DNA from: Acidobacteriota bacterium
GTDB taxonomy: Bacteria > Acidobacteriota > Thermoanaerobaculia > UBA5066
Length of the DNA: 64,000 nt
NCBI GenBank assembly: GCA_008363385.1
Contig: RHKY01000007.1
Coordinates: 102,701 to 166,700, forward strand
Reading direction: 5' to 3'
Under the pieces are notes generated by a model, which had not been told where the DNA came from, made no database searches, and saw only the letters and a program-made list of their open reading frames with translations. Positions 35,545 to 45,123 of the stretch are shown here, in pieces (position 1 is the first letter of the stretch; every line of letters starts with the position of its first letter). The position numbers were made by a program, and so were the translations under genes.

Positions 35545-36565
35545 ACCCCTCGAACCGGCGGCGGACGTCCTCCGGACGGACGCGGATGTACCCGGCGGTC
35601 GTCTCGAGCCGGGCGTGGCCGGCAGCCGCCTGCACGAGCGGCAGGGGGACGTTTCGCTCGCAGACGCTCATCGTGACGTACGAATGGCGCAGGACGTGGG
35701 CCGAGAAGCGGACACCGGCCAGGCGGCGCACGGCCGCGATGGTGCGGCGGAACTGCGACTCCGACAGCGGCCGGTTCGAGCGGCTCACGAAGAACGAGAG
35801 CGAGGTGGCCTCCTCCGGCGGCAGATGAGCGGGACCGAGGCCGCGGCGAGCGCGTTCGGCCTTGTAGCCGGCGAGGATGGCGGCGAGCACACGCGGGATG
35901 GGGACGGCCCGCCCGGTGCCGCCGAACCGCCCCTTGCCGGTCCTCACCGTGACCCAGCCCTCCGTGAGGTCGACGTCGCCGTTCCTCAGCTGGAGGAGCT
36001 CCGACTTCCGGAGGCCCGTGTAGATGAGCGTGGCGATGATCGCCACCGTGCGGACGCGGACGAACGGCGAGGGCCAGAGCCCGCTCTCGGCGGCCCGGAG
36101 GATCCGGCGGAGCTCGGTGGCGCCGAGCGCCTTCGGCGGGCGGGAGGGCACCCCGGGGGCCTTCACACCGCGGAAGGGGTTCACGACCGCCTCCGCAGCC
36201 TCCAGGTAGTTGAAGAACGCGCGGACCGCACGCCAGTGCATGTTGACGGTGAACCGGGAGAGCTGCCGGCGACGGTTCCACGCGGCCCAGGCGTCGAGGT
36301 TCCCGATGCGGTCGGCCGGCGGGAGCGGCCCGACGGAGGGGTCGAGGAGAAACGCCCGGAAGTTCCGGTAGGAATACCGGTAGTTGCGGACGGTCTTCGG
36401 GCTCTGATCGCGATCGGCGGCGTGGAGCATGAAGCGCTCGATGGCGGCGTCGAGATACGGGACATCGACGCCGACGGCGCGGGCGGAAAGGAGCGAGGTT
36501 CGTGGCGCGGGAGCTCTGTCGAACGGCGCGCGGGCGTCCGCCCGTTGCAGCGGGGAGTCAGGCAT
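35534..36565 (-). CDS. Tyrosine recombinase (integrase), minus-strand copy
   Basis: A 343-residue tyrosine recombinase. ATG 36565 was chosen because the longer frame reads antisense through a tRNA-like sequence. It contains LIYTGLRKSELLQL (Arg), a GKGRFGG beta-turn, HVLRHSYVT (His-x-x-Arg), AGHARLETT and the nucleophile Tyr in TAGYIRV. It is related in layout but clearly different in sequence from the plus-strand copy. The half tRNA-Arg-like sequence about 190 bp upstream of its start (36753-36793) may be its att site. Confidence 0.93.
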   Translation of the reverse strand: MPDSPLQRADARAPFDRAPAPRTSLLSARAVGVDVPYLDAAIERFMLHAADRDQSPKTVRNYRYSYRNFRAFLLDPSVGPLPPADRIGNLDAWAAWNRRRQLSRFTVNMHWRAVRAFFNYLEAAEAVVNPFRGVKAPGVPSRPPKALGATELRRILRAAESGLWPSPFVRVRTVAIIATLIYTGLRKSELLQLRNGDVDLTEGWVTVRTGKGRFGGTGRAVPIPRVLAAILAGYKAERARRGLGPAHLPPEEATSLSFFVSRSNRPLSESQFRRTIAAVRRLAGVRFSAHVLRHSYVTMSVCERNVPLPLVQAAAGHARLETTAGYIRVRPEDVRRRFEGFTL

Positions 36566-37060
36566 TGGGGAAGGGGGGTAGGGGGCGTTGGGACCGTCTC
36601 TCCCGCCGTCTCCCGAATGGCTCCCCGCAATCCCGCAGCTTGCGCTCATGGCGTCGGCGCGCGCGCCGGGGACCGAGAGGTCGTCGAGCGCGTCCTGAAG
36701 CGGACGGCGCGGCGTTCGCAGCTGTCCGGCGCTCCCGGAAGGGTGGCTTCCCGCTCCGCAAGCTTGCGCTCTATCCGACTGAGCTACGGGTGCGCGTTGG
36801 GAAGCCGTTTCCGTGGCGGACACCGGTCCAAATGAGCACAAGCGCGCCTGCTGGAAGGTCATTCGAGACGGCGATGAAAAGGGCCTATCCACTATTACCA
36901 GCAGTCGAGGTGCTACTGCAAGGCCGAGGCGAGTCGAGGTTGCGCGGGCTGAACGAAACCGTTCCTGCCGAACTCCGGCTCCTCCTTGTCAGCGAGCGAG
37001 TCCCGGGTTCGCGAAACCAAGGCGACTGCTCCCGGATCGAGGGCTGAAGTCCAGTCCTCA
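36566..37060. other. Intergenic region between integrase and Avs-like gene
   Basis: Apart from the tRNA-like half at 36753-36793 I see no gene here. Frames are short and Arg/Pro/Ser-rich. The minus-strand sequence just upstream of the integrase start has no Shine-Dalgarno. The half tRNA marks a plausible boundary between the element and the adjacent defence island. Confidence 0.5.
36753..36793 (-). pseudogene. 5' half of a tRNA-Arg-like sequence
   Basis: Reading from 36793 on the minus strand: an acceptor 5' strand GCACCCG, D-arm GCTCAGTCGGATAGAGC, and the anticodon stem/loop CAAGC-TTGCGGA, with the 3' stem diverging after GC. The loop would carry GCG. No matching T-arm or acceptor 3' strand (CGGGTGC) follows. 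The junction contains the palindrome CGCAAGCTTGCG, typical of the sites tyrosine recombinases use in anticodon stems. It is either an integration scar or a decayed tRNA. Confidence 0.55.
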
Positions 37061-40000
37061 TCACCGAGGTGCGAGCGGCGTGAGGAAGTCGTCGCGCATC
37101 CGGTAAGCCGACGACGAGCCTCCCTCGATCATCGCGTCGAGGAGCGCCAGGACCCCGGAGCGCAGGCGCTCGTCCCTGCGGATCCGAGGCGATCCCCCGT
37201 AGATGAGCCGCGACAGGACGGCGTCGAGCCGCTGGATCGCTCCCGACGTGAGCTGCACTCGCCCGGCGCCCTCGGCGAGCTTCTCAGCCACGTCTGCGAG
37301 CGCGTCCGGAACGATCGCCGAGCCGACGGTGCGCAGAAACCCAGCGAAAACCTCGAGCAACTGGTCTGACGGCGGCAGGCGTCGGAACAGCGCGCCGACT
37401 TCGCCCTCATGACCCTTGAGGGGTTCCCACTCGCGCACCCCTGGCTTCCAGGAGATGTCGAAGAAGAGGCACCGGAGGAGCTCGTTTCGTTCGCGGCCGC
37501 CGCCGCGAGCCGTCTCCTCGTACCTCGTCGCGAACGCCCTCCACAGCGCCACGAACGTGTCGCTGGGCCCGCGCCCGTCCTGCGCGGAGAGGAGGTCCCG
37601 GATGAAGTCCCCGACCTCCCGAGGCGCATCGCCCGTCGCAGCCAGGATGGGCTGCGTGATGGCGAGCGCTGCGTCGGGTCGGTGGGCGAGGACCATCGAC
37701 GCGAGAGCCCCGGAGACGTCGTGCCTCGCCCCGGCCTCGAACCTGCCGTCCTCGTCGTCATCGTTCGGGCCGGTGGGGAACGATCGCCGTTCCGCCGTCC
37801 ACGAGCGGGCGAGGAGCTCCGCCAGCCGCCGGAAGCAGATGCGGCTGAGCTCGTCGGTCGGCTGGGAGCCGAAGACCGCCAGGAGGTTCTTCACCAGTCC
37901 CCACCACGGCCACCTCGTGTAGTCGAGCGCGCCCAACACCTCGGGGTCCTCCCAGCGCTCTCGGCGCTCGACGATCCCGCGGAGCTCCGCTCGCGCACGC
38001 TGCTTCCCCGCGGTGTCCTGCCAGGCCCACTGGCGCCCCCGCTCTTGCATCAGGCGCGCGTACGCGACCCCCGCCTTGAGGCAAGTCAGCGCGAGGTCAC
38101 GGTCCGAGAGGAGCAGGTCGCGCCCGATCCCTGCCATCGTCACCTCGACGTAGCCACCCTTTGCGTGCAGCACCCCGCACGCGAGCGCCCGGAGGACCGT
38201 CGCCTCGATGGGCGTGCCCCGCACCTTCGCCACGAGGCCCGGGAGCACGTTCGCGGCAGCCATCGACCCGTCGAGCGCGTGCGCGCTCTCCCCCCCGAGG
38301 GAGAATTCGTCGTCCGTGCTCGCCACGACGGACCGGCACGCCTCGTCGACGCACCAGTCGCGCTCGGCCTCGCTCAGCTCCTCCCAGTGGTCCCGGAGGC
38401 ACACCGCCGCGACGTAGGGTGGCGCCGACGAAGTGGGGTCGCTGAACTCCTCGTCGACCGGGCCGTCGTTGCTGAAGCGCACGGCCTCGCCGAGCTTCTC
38501 CCGCCACGCGCTCGGGTCGTATCCCGTCGCGCTCCTCCTCTCGAACACCGTCGTCGCCCACATGAGGAGGCTCAGCCTGCTCGTGTGCGCTTCCATCAGC
38601 GGACGGCGCGCGTGGAGCAACCTCGCGACTTCGGGGGGCGGCGGACTCGCCTGCATCAGGACCCTGCCCTCAGCGGCGGGACCGGCGGGGAGGAACCTCC
38701 GCACGTCGATCCGGTGGAGCACGAGCTCCCACAGCCGGTCGTCGTCCGTGCGCGACGCCTCGGCGGGCAGCGCGGCGCGGAGCCCGTCGACGAGCGCCCA
38801 GACCTGCTCGCGCGCGTCAGTGAGCTGGAGCCGCACCGCCGTCGCCTCGAGGTCCTCCTTCCGGTGCTCGCGCGCGTTCGACCTCCTTCGCTCCTTCGCG
38901 TACCACTCGTCCTCCGGGGCGCTCCGGAACCCGATGCCCTCCAGGATCCGCCCCGCGCTTCCCTGGTCCGCGATCCAGCGCCCGCGGTCGAGCTCGAAGA
39001 ACTCCCGGTGCGCGAGAAGCGGGAGGATCGTCCGCCAGGTACCCTGCGGCCACGCTTGCGCCACACTTAGGACGACCGCCGTGATCGCGGCGTTGTTCGA
39101 CCGCGAGAGCAGGTCGAGAAGCGCTGCCTCGAGCGTGGGGTCCTCCGCCTCAGCGCGCTCCAGCAGCCAGTTCTCGAGCGCCATCAGGGCGCACTGAAGC
39201 GGGTACGGTCCGACCGTCGCACTCCGGTACAGCCCCCAGAGGCGTCCGTTGATCCACTGCTCCACGGCCCTCCCGTCCGGGAGCGAGAGAGTGATCCGGC
39301 CCGGCGCCTCCAGAAGTCGCACGTCCGCGGCACCGTACGCATCGCAGGCGTGGTTCGTGATCCGGACGATCAGGTCGAGTCCGATCGTGGGGTGGTGGGC
39401 GAGCAGGTGGCAGAACGGGCCGTGAAGTCCGCTCGGCGGGAAGCCGAGCTCCCTGCCGTTCGGCGGGATGCCGAACGCCGTCTCGACGGCGTGCATGTCG
39501 TGGTCTTCCCAGTCCGGTCTCCTCGCAGCCTCCGCGCCGGGGCTCATGCCGAACACGTGCTCGACGCAGGCGACGGCGAGCTGCGGCAGGTCGCGCGCAG
39601 CGGCGGCGCCGGTCACGATCCCGAGCAGAAGCTTGACGATCGTCGACTCGCGGCGAGGCGTGCCCGCTCCCACTGCCGTCTGGACGAGCGCCTGCAGGTC
39701 GTCGGCTGCGACGTTCGGCACGCGCAGGGCCACGGCCAGCGCGCGCTCCTCCGCGTCGTGGCGCTCCGAGTACGAGCGCTCGGGCGCGCGCGCGGCGATG
39801 CGGAGCCCCGTCCTCCCGGCGGCGTCCGAGCCGGCTGGGTACGGCGACCGCGGCGTGACCCGGAGCGCCCAGTCCTCGAGGAGGTTCAGGTAGAGGGGGA
39901 TCGCTGGAGGTTCCAGCCCGTCCTTTGGGACCTTGTCGAGCCAGCTGAGGAGCGCCTCCCACGCCCCGCCGTCCGGGAGCAGGAGCCGCGTGCCGACGAG

Positions 40001-42172
40001 GCCCGGCTCGTGCGCCGCGCTCGGCAGGCGCCTGCACGCCACGCGCGTCAGGTGGAGGAGCCGGTGGAGGAGGCCGTCCGTCCGGAACTGCTCCGCGCTC
40101 GCGATCGTCTCGACGAAGCGCCCGCCGGCGCGCGAGAGGAGCGCGCCCGTGAGCGTGTCGTCCACCCAGTGTCGCGCGAGCCCGGCGCTGCGCGCCACGC
40201 CGAGCGCCCACGCCGCCGCCTCGTCGAAGGCGCCGTCGAGCCACTCGGTGAGCCACACCCGGAAAGCCCGCCGGATCGCCGGGTGCGTCCCAATCCTGCC
40301 GAAGAAGTCGCCCGGGACCCGCGCCGCGGCCGTGAACTCGTCCTCGATCCAGCGCTGGAGCGCCCAGTCTTCGAGCACGTCGTCCGCGGGTGCGAGAGCG
40401 TCCGGGTCGTCGGGGCTCGCGACGACGAGCATGTCGCGGCGGAGCTCCTGGAGCACCGCGGCGTCGAGGTCGTCGCAGCGGACGAACACCGCGAGAGATC
40501 GTGCGCGCCGCCGGACGACCTCGAGGAACGCCCTCTCGCGGCGAGTGGGCATGCCGCCCGCCTGGTAGCTGTCGCACCGCACGACCTCGCTCCAGACCTT
40601 CCTGCGGAAGCCGCGCGCGTCCGTCGGGAGCGGCGCCGCCCACGTCATCCGGGCCGCCATCCCGAGTTTGAAGGGGTTCCGGAGCAGTCTCCGGAGCCTC
40701 GGCTCACCGAGCGGCGTCGCGAGCGCAGGGATGGCGGTTGCGACCACGCCGAGGTCCGCGTCGCTGAACTCGGGCACCTTGAGGACGCTCACCGGCCGAG
40801 CCGCCCCCTCCAGGAAGGCGCTCCGGAAGGTCTCGACCGCGAAGGAGCGGCACGTGATCAGAACGACCCAGCTCGGGTCCTCGCCGAGCGTCGCGAGGAG
40901 GTCGCGCAGCGGGTCGCGCTCCGGGTCGGCCTTCTCCAGGAATTGCTCGGCGCTCTCGACGAGGACGATGTTCCTGGGGAAGAGCGCCCCGGTGGCGAGC
41001 AGCCGTGCCGTCGTCTGCCCGTGAGGCAGGAGCACCCCGTCGAGGTACCCGCCCGACGCGAGCATGCCGGGTCGGAACGCGAGCGCGATCCCGTCGTCCC
41101 GGACCTCCCTGAACGCGTGGCCGGCGAGAACCGACTTCCCGGCGCCCGGCTCGCCGGCGACGACGACGATGCCCCCGCTGTTCACCAGGCCCAGGAGCTC
41201 AGCTTCCAGCTGCGCCCGCCGCACCTCGACGCCCTGGATCGACGCCGTGACCCGGCAAAGGACGACGTCCGTCGTGCTCCGGAGCGACTCGAGCGCCTTC
41301 TGGAACGGGGCGCTCCTCGGCAGCGCTGGCCACCCGACCTCCCGCGCGACATCGCTGGCCGTGACGCTCTGCGCGCGGCCGTCCCAGCGGAGCGCAGCCG
41401 CGACCATCTCGGGCCACGTGTCCGTCTGGGGCGTGCCGGGTGTCGTGTCAGCCGCGACCTGGAGGATGGTGCGGATCGACGCCTCTGCAGCGCCGGCGTC
41501 CGGCCCGAGGTCGAGGCAGACGAAGTCCAGCACCCGGAGGAAGGCGAGCAGCCGATCTTCCGGGATCGCCCCGCCGGTGGCCCCCTCCAGCATCTCGCGG
41601 CAGGCTTCTCGGTACTTCAGCGCCTCCTTCGGCAGGTAGCCCGGGATCTTCAGGCGGCGGTCGAAGTCGCCCTCATCGACGGACGCGCGGGCGCAGTCGA
41701 GGAGGGCCCGCAGGCCGTGGGTGAAGTCGCTCGACGCCGCCTGGAGCACGAGGCCGAGGACGTCCCGGTCGGGGTCGAAGCGCTGCGCGTCGTTGAAGTC
41801 AGCCCAGGCCTTCGCGAGCGCGCTCACGCTCGCCTCGTCCGATCTCCGGAAGCGAAAGCGGCACTTCGCCTGAAGCGCTGCGCGCCGCGCGTCGCCCGAC
41901 TGATCCCTCCCCACGAGCAGGAGGTCGTCGGTCCGCCAACCGAGGGACCCCGACTGGAGGTGCACTGACTCGAGCCGGCAGCCGCGGAGGAGTGGCGGTG
42001 AGCCGCCGACTAGGAGAAACGCGAGGAACGTGGCGTCAACTTGAAACTCGAAAGCGACACCTGCTCCGGCGGTCGCCTGGGGACTCGCAATGGTGGGGCT
42101 TTCTGCCACATGCCCATTGTCGAGCGCAGTACCTCGGTCGTCCAGCAGGCAGGAGGATCGATGGGCACTCAT
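37061..42172 (-). CDS. Avs-like STAND NTPase with N-terminal nuclease-like domain
   Basis: A 1,703-residue protein. Residues ~35-110 read GVAFEFQ...TDDLLLVG...AALQAKCRF, which fits a PD-(D/E)XK-type nuclease of the Cap4/DUF4297 group with a QxK variant (Asp82/83, Gln101, Lys103). The P-loop is GEPGAGKS at 340-347, followed by a likely Walker B in NIVLVESAEQF, as in STAND NTPases. The remaining ~1,200 residues are helical with many Trp/Leu/Arg repeats, as in the phage-protein sensor regions of Avs (AVAST) proteins. A phage-triggered nuclease is the inferred role. ATG 42172 lacks a ribosome site, and GTG 42106 is possible. It is a single-gene unit with no visible partner. Confidence 0.75.
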   Translation of the reverse strand: MSAHRSSCLLDDRGTALDNGHVAESPTIASPQATAGAGVAFEFQVDATFLAFLLVGGSPPLLRGCRLESVHLQSGSLGWRTDDLLLVGRDQSGDARRAALQAKCRFRFRRSDEASVSALAKAWADFNDAQRFDPDRDVLGLVLQAASSDFTHGLRALLDCARASVDEGDFDRRLKIPGYLPKEALKYREACREMLEGATGGAIPEDRLLAFLRVLDFVCLDLGPDAGAAEASIRTILQVAADTTPGTPQTDTWPEMVAAALRWDGRAQSVTASDVAREVGWPALPRSAPFQKALESLRSTTDVVLCRVTASIQGVEVRRAQLEAELLGLVNSGGIVVVAGEPGAGKSVLAGHAFREVRDDGIALAFRPGMLASGGYLDGVLLPHGQTTARLLATGALFPRNIVLVESAEQFLEKADPERDPLRDLLATLGEDPSWVVLITCRSFAVETFRSAFLEGAARPVSVLKVPEFSDADLGVVATAIPALATPLGEPRLRRLLRNPFKLGMAARMTWAAPLPTDARGFRRKVWSEVVRCDSYQAGGMPTRRERAFLEVVRRRARSLAVFVRCDDLDAAVLQELRRDMLVVASPDDPDALAPADDVLEDWALQRWIEDEFTAAARVPGDFFGRIGTHPAIRRAFRVWLTEWLDGAFDEAAAWALGVARSAGLARHWVDDTLTGALLSRAGGRFVETIASAEQFRTDGLLHRLLHLTRVACRRLPSAAHEPGLVGTRLLLPDGGAWEALLSWLDKVPKDGLEPPAIPLYLNLLEDWALRVTPRSPYPAGSDAAGRTGLRIAARAPERSYSERHDAEERALAVALRVPNVAADDLQALVQTAVGAGTPRRESTIVKLLLGIVTGAAAARDLPQLAVACVEHVFGMSPGAEAARRPDWEDHDMHAVETAFGIPPNGRELGFPPSGLHGPFCHLLAHHPTIGLDLIVRITNHACDAYGAADVRLLEAPGRITLSLPDGRAVEQWINGRLWGLYRSATVGPYPLQCALMALENWLLERAEAEDPTLEAALLDLLSRSNNAAITAVVLSVAQAWPQGTWRTILPLLAHREFFELDRGRWIADQGSAGRILEGIGFRSAPEDEWYAKERRRSNAREHRKEDLEATAVRLQLTDAREQVWALVDGLRAALPAEASRTDDDRLWELVLHRIDVRRFLPAGPAAEGRVLMQASPPPPEVARLLHARRPLMEAHTSRLSLLMWATTVFERRSATGYDPSAWREKLGEAVRFSNDGPVDEEFSDPTSSAPPYVAAVCLRDHWEELSEAERDWCVDEACRSVVASTDDEFSLGGESAHALDGSMAAANVLPGLVAKVRGTPIEATVLRALACGVLHAKGGYVEVTMAGIGRDLLLSDRDLALTCLKAGVAYARLMQERGRQWAWQDTAGKQRARAELRGIVERRERWEDPEVLGALDYTRWPWWGLVKNLLAVFGSQPTDELSRICFRRLAELLARSWTAERRSFPTGPNDDDEDGRFEAGARHDVSGALASMVLAHRPDAALAITQPILAATGDAPREVGDFIRDLLSAQDGRGPSDTFVALWRAFATRYEETARGGGRERNELLRCLFFDISWKPGVREWEPLKGHEGEVGALFRRLPPSDQLLEVFAGFLRTVGSAIVPDALADVAEKLAEGAGRVQLTSGAIQRLDAVLSRLIYGGSPRIRRDERLRSGVLALLDAMIEGGSSSAYRMRDDFLTPLAPR

Positions 42173-42900
42173 GGAGAGACGAGTGAGGCATCAGACCGAA
42201 AGGACGAGGTCCAACCGGTCAGTGGGACTTTTCGTGTAAACCGCGGCCATCGCTCGTCCAGCTATCGGAGTAGATGTTCCACCACTCGAGGCAATGGCAT
42301 GTTGTTGCGGCCTGAATCGAGACTCTTCCAGGATCGTGACGCACCTGAGCCCCTGCGCCCCCGAGGCGCCACCGGCGCCCACGCCGGGCCACAGGACGCC
42401 GATCCGGTCGGCTCACCCGTTCGGGGGATGCGGACGGCCGGACGACTGAATAGTCTCTCCTTCAGTTTCAATCGCGAGACCGGAAGCCGCAGTGCGGAAG
42501 ATCCGGGCCGGAACACGGAGGCGGTGGCCGTGCACGTCCCTTTCCGGCTCTGGCAGGCGCCGGAAGGGTGCGGAGGACGAACGCTTGAGTCCAGGAATCG
42601 GGATGAGTTTCGGTCTTGAGACGTGGTCGCGCAACACCGTTGGTCCGGCGAACACGAGCCTTAGGTGCCGGAAGACGACGACCCGGCCGGTGTGGTGACG
42701 AAGAAACCGGGGGGGACGCGGAAAGATCATGGCGTTCCCGCCACTTAAGGGGAGAGAGGCCGTCGGCCGGCGTCACGGCGATGTCGACCGAAGGGCGCGG
42801 AGCGTGGGCCGTCCCATCCACGCTACCTCCCCCGACATCGTCCTCGTGAGTCGTTCACCCACAGGCACGTATGGCGCGCGAAGAAAGAAAGGACCAGACA
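42173..42900. other. Gene-free divergent region
   Basis: A 728-bp gap separating the Avs-like gene from the + strand multi-enzyme cluster. Composition is a little lower in GC than coding DNA around it. Open frames are short and low-complexity. It presumably carries divergent promoters. A TTTCAATCGCGAGACCGG stretch at about 42470 looks like a CRISPR-repeat fragment but occurs once. Confidence 0.5.
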
Positions 42901-44259
42901 ATGCCCGACGTATCGATCGAGTGGCGTGAGCGTGTCGGACGGGCCTTCAACACCCGACCCCGAATCGGTGTCGGTCGGCATCGCGTCTGGCTGTCCCGGA
43001 AGCACGACATGGACGCCTTCCGCGACAACTTCTTCAACCCAGGCACTCACGTCTGCCTCGACGGACCGAGCGGCGTCGGGAAGACCTCTCTCGCTCTCAC
43101 GTTCCTCGCGCGTGAGAAGGCGCGCTACGTCTACGTGCCGCTCACGCGACATACCTCATGGCCGGACTTCTGCAGAATGCTGCTGAAGCCCGTCCACAGC
43201 AGCGAGCTCGGCATCTCGACCGACATGGAGGTTGGACTCGATAGGGGTCTGCCGACGGGGAAGCTCCGCATTAGCCTCGGGTCGAAGCACCGGCCTTCCG
43301 ACGATGTCGACTACCTGACCAAGACATCCGCGATCTGGACGGAACACCACGTCGTGGAGTCACTCTGTAGTGAGGCGGCAGCGCTCGTGATCGATGACGC
43401 CGAGCGTGCCTCGGAGGATCTCCTGACGCGGCTCAGCGACCTCTGCCGGTTGATGACTACTCGCGAGACGCCGCTCTGCGTCAAGCTGTGCTTCATTGGC
43501 ACGGATCATCTCTTTCGCCGGCTCTTGCATGTCAACCCTTCGTTGGATCAGCGGGTTTTGCAGACAACCCTTGGCGCGTTCAACGATCATCGCTACTCCT
43601 GGCACTTCTTGACCCTGGGCTTCGATGCCCTCGGCCTTCGCCATCCGGGCAACTCCCGCGTCAGGGAGGAGCGCGAGCGGCTGGACGACTGCATAGCCGC
43701 GGTCTACGAGGCGGCAGATGGCCTACCGAAGAGCCTCAACGCGCTCGGCCAGCGCGTAGCCACCCGGGTCGAAGAGCGGCGCCGCTGGGTCTCCGCCGGC
43801 GAAATCCAATCGGCTTCTCGCCGGATGACGGATCAGAACTGGCGTCAGTACAGCAGTGACTTCCCGAAGGTGCTCCGGGTCCTCGATGAGGTGCCGACAG
43901 CACGCTCCCTCGTGCGCGCCCTCTACAAGCGGGGGATCGCCCGAGTTCACTACGCCAACGACCTCTACGTCGAGATGGCCGCCGAGGCTGCGGCGGACGG
44001 CGATGCCCTGTCGGAACAGCTCGTGCGCACCGCAATGGAGCGGCTGGCGGCGGTCGACTTCCTGGTGCTCACGGGTCGCGCCGGCGAGGTCCTCTATGTG
44101 GCGCAGCCAACAGCGGCGCACGCCCTCGGTGTGGCCATGCGCGATCACCGGCGCTCACAGGAGATGAGGGCCGGACTCCGTGACCGCTCAGCCGTCTCCG
44201 GCTCGTTCCCGGCCCAAGATGCTACGGATGGCGACCCGCTCGAGACGGATTCCCCCTAG
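42901..44259 (+). CDS. AAA-type ATPase, possible defence or regulatory protein
   Basis: A 452-residue protein from ATG 42901 with AAAGGA 7 bases upstream. Walker A is GPSGVGKT at 55-62; Walker B is AALVIDDAE with Asp165/Asp166. A helical lid with Arg residues follows (RRWVSAGEIQSASRRM...) and winged-helix-like helices near the C-terminus. This resembles single-domain AAA/STAND ATPases that act as switches rather than motor proteins. The next gene encodes a small membrane protein 138 bp away; the pair may act together. Third positions are less GC-biased than in the RM genes. Confidence 0.72.
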   Translation: MPDVSIEWRERVGRAFNTRPRIGVGRHRVWLSRKHDMDAFRDNFFNPGTHVCLDGPSGVGKTSLALTFLAREKARYVYVPLTRHTSWPDFCRMLLKPVHSSELGISTDMEVGLDRGLPTGKLRISLGSKHRPSDDVDYLTKTSAIWTEHHVVESLCSEAAALVIDDAERASEDLLTRLSDLCRLMTTRETPLCVKLCFIGTDHLFRRLLHVNPSLDQRVLQTTLGAFNDHRYSWHFLTLGFDALGLRHPGNSRVREERERLDDCIAAVYEAADGLPKSLNALGQRVATRVEERRRWVSAGEIQSASRRMTDQNWRQYSSDFPKVLRVLDEVPTARSLVRALYKRGIARVHYANDLYVEMAAEAAADGDALSEQLVRTAMERLAAVDFLVLTGRAGEVLYVAQPTAAHALGVAMRDHRRSQEMRAGLRDRSAVSGSFPAQDATDGDPLETDSP

Positions 44260-44397
44260 CGCGGTCCGAGAGTCGGATGCTCGGGTCGCTTGGGGGGCGT
44301 CGCCCGCGCGCTGTACTTCCCTCTCGAATCGACTGCCATCGTTTCGTTCGCTTCTCTCATCGATCCGGACGAACCCCGCCTTCAACAGGAGGTTGGA

Positions 44398-44964
44398 ATG
44401 GACCTCATGCCCTCGTCATTCGATGACCTCGCCAAGGCTCTCGGCCTTCTGGGCGGGCTCTACGCGTTTCGGGTCGGTCTCATTCAGTACCGAACCGCCC
44501 AGCAGTGGAAGAGGGCCGAGTGGGTCGCCCAGGAGATGAAGGCCCTCTTCGCCGAGCCCCTGGTTCAGGCTGCGCTGCTGATGATCGATTGGCAGAACCG
44601 TAGGGTCCCGCTGCACCCTGACGAGGGCGAGGCGTCGAAACGCGACGTGTACGTATCCGACGAGTTGGTCGCGGCGGCCCTGGCGACCCATTCCCGAGAG
44701 AGACCGTTCTCCGCTCTGGAGTGCGAAATCCGCGGTGCTTTCGATCGGTTGTTGGATGGGCTCGAGCGCCTGAACTCGTACGTAACCACGGGACTCGTTA
44801 CGGACGGCGAGCTTACTCCGTACGTTGCCTACTGGGCGTCCAGGGTCTGCGGCGCGAGCGAAGGCGAGACGCGTCTCGCCGCGCTTCGCGTCTACATGAC
44901 AACCTATGGCTTTGCAGGCGCCCTCCACCTGCTCGAACGACAGGCCGCGAGGACGGAACGCTAG
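44398..44964 (+). CDS. DUF4760-like small membrane protein
   Basis: A 188-residue protein from ATG 44398, with AGGAGG at 44388-44393. A hydrophobic N-terminus (LGLLGGLYAFRVGLIQY) is followed by RTAQQWKRAEWVAQEMKALF and then the MIDWQNRRVPL region, a pattern I associate with DUF4760 membrane proteins. The rest is helical and acidic. It follows the AAA ATPase gene and precedes an NlpC/P60-like gene. No catalytic residues are evident. Confidence 0.6.
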   Translation: MDLMPSSFDDLAKALGLLGGLYAFRVGLIQYRTAQQWKRAEWVAQEMKALFAEPLVQAALLMIDWQNRRVPLHPDEGEASKRDVYVSDELVAAALATHSRERPFSALECEIRGAFDRLLDGLERLNSYVTTGLVTDGELTPYVAYWASRVCGASEGETRLAALRVYMTTYGFAGALHLLERQAARTER

Positions 44965-45123
44965 CTATCCCGACCGGCTGCGAGCCCTTCTCGTTCGTCG
45001 GCTCGAAGGCGTCGTTCTGCGTCGCGGCAACCGGGCGTCGGCGCACAGCAGGCGACCGCAGGTCCTCGGTAAGGAGACCGTCCGCCTCCATACATGCGTC
45101 AATCGAGGGAGGGAGTGCCGCAC

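Noticed and set aside
36566-36892. N-terminal extension of the minus-strand integrase to 36892
   Set aside because: The extension is the antisense reading of the half tRNA-like sequence and has no integrase features.
39350-41968. Long + strand frame opposite the Avs-like gene
   Set aside because: Antisense to the STAND P-loop and nuclease motifs; charged low-complexity product only.
42455-42490. CRISPR-repeat-like TTTCAATC segment
   Set aside because: Occurs once, with no second copy or spacer periodicity nearby.
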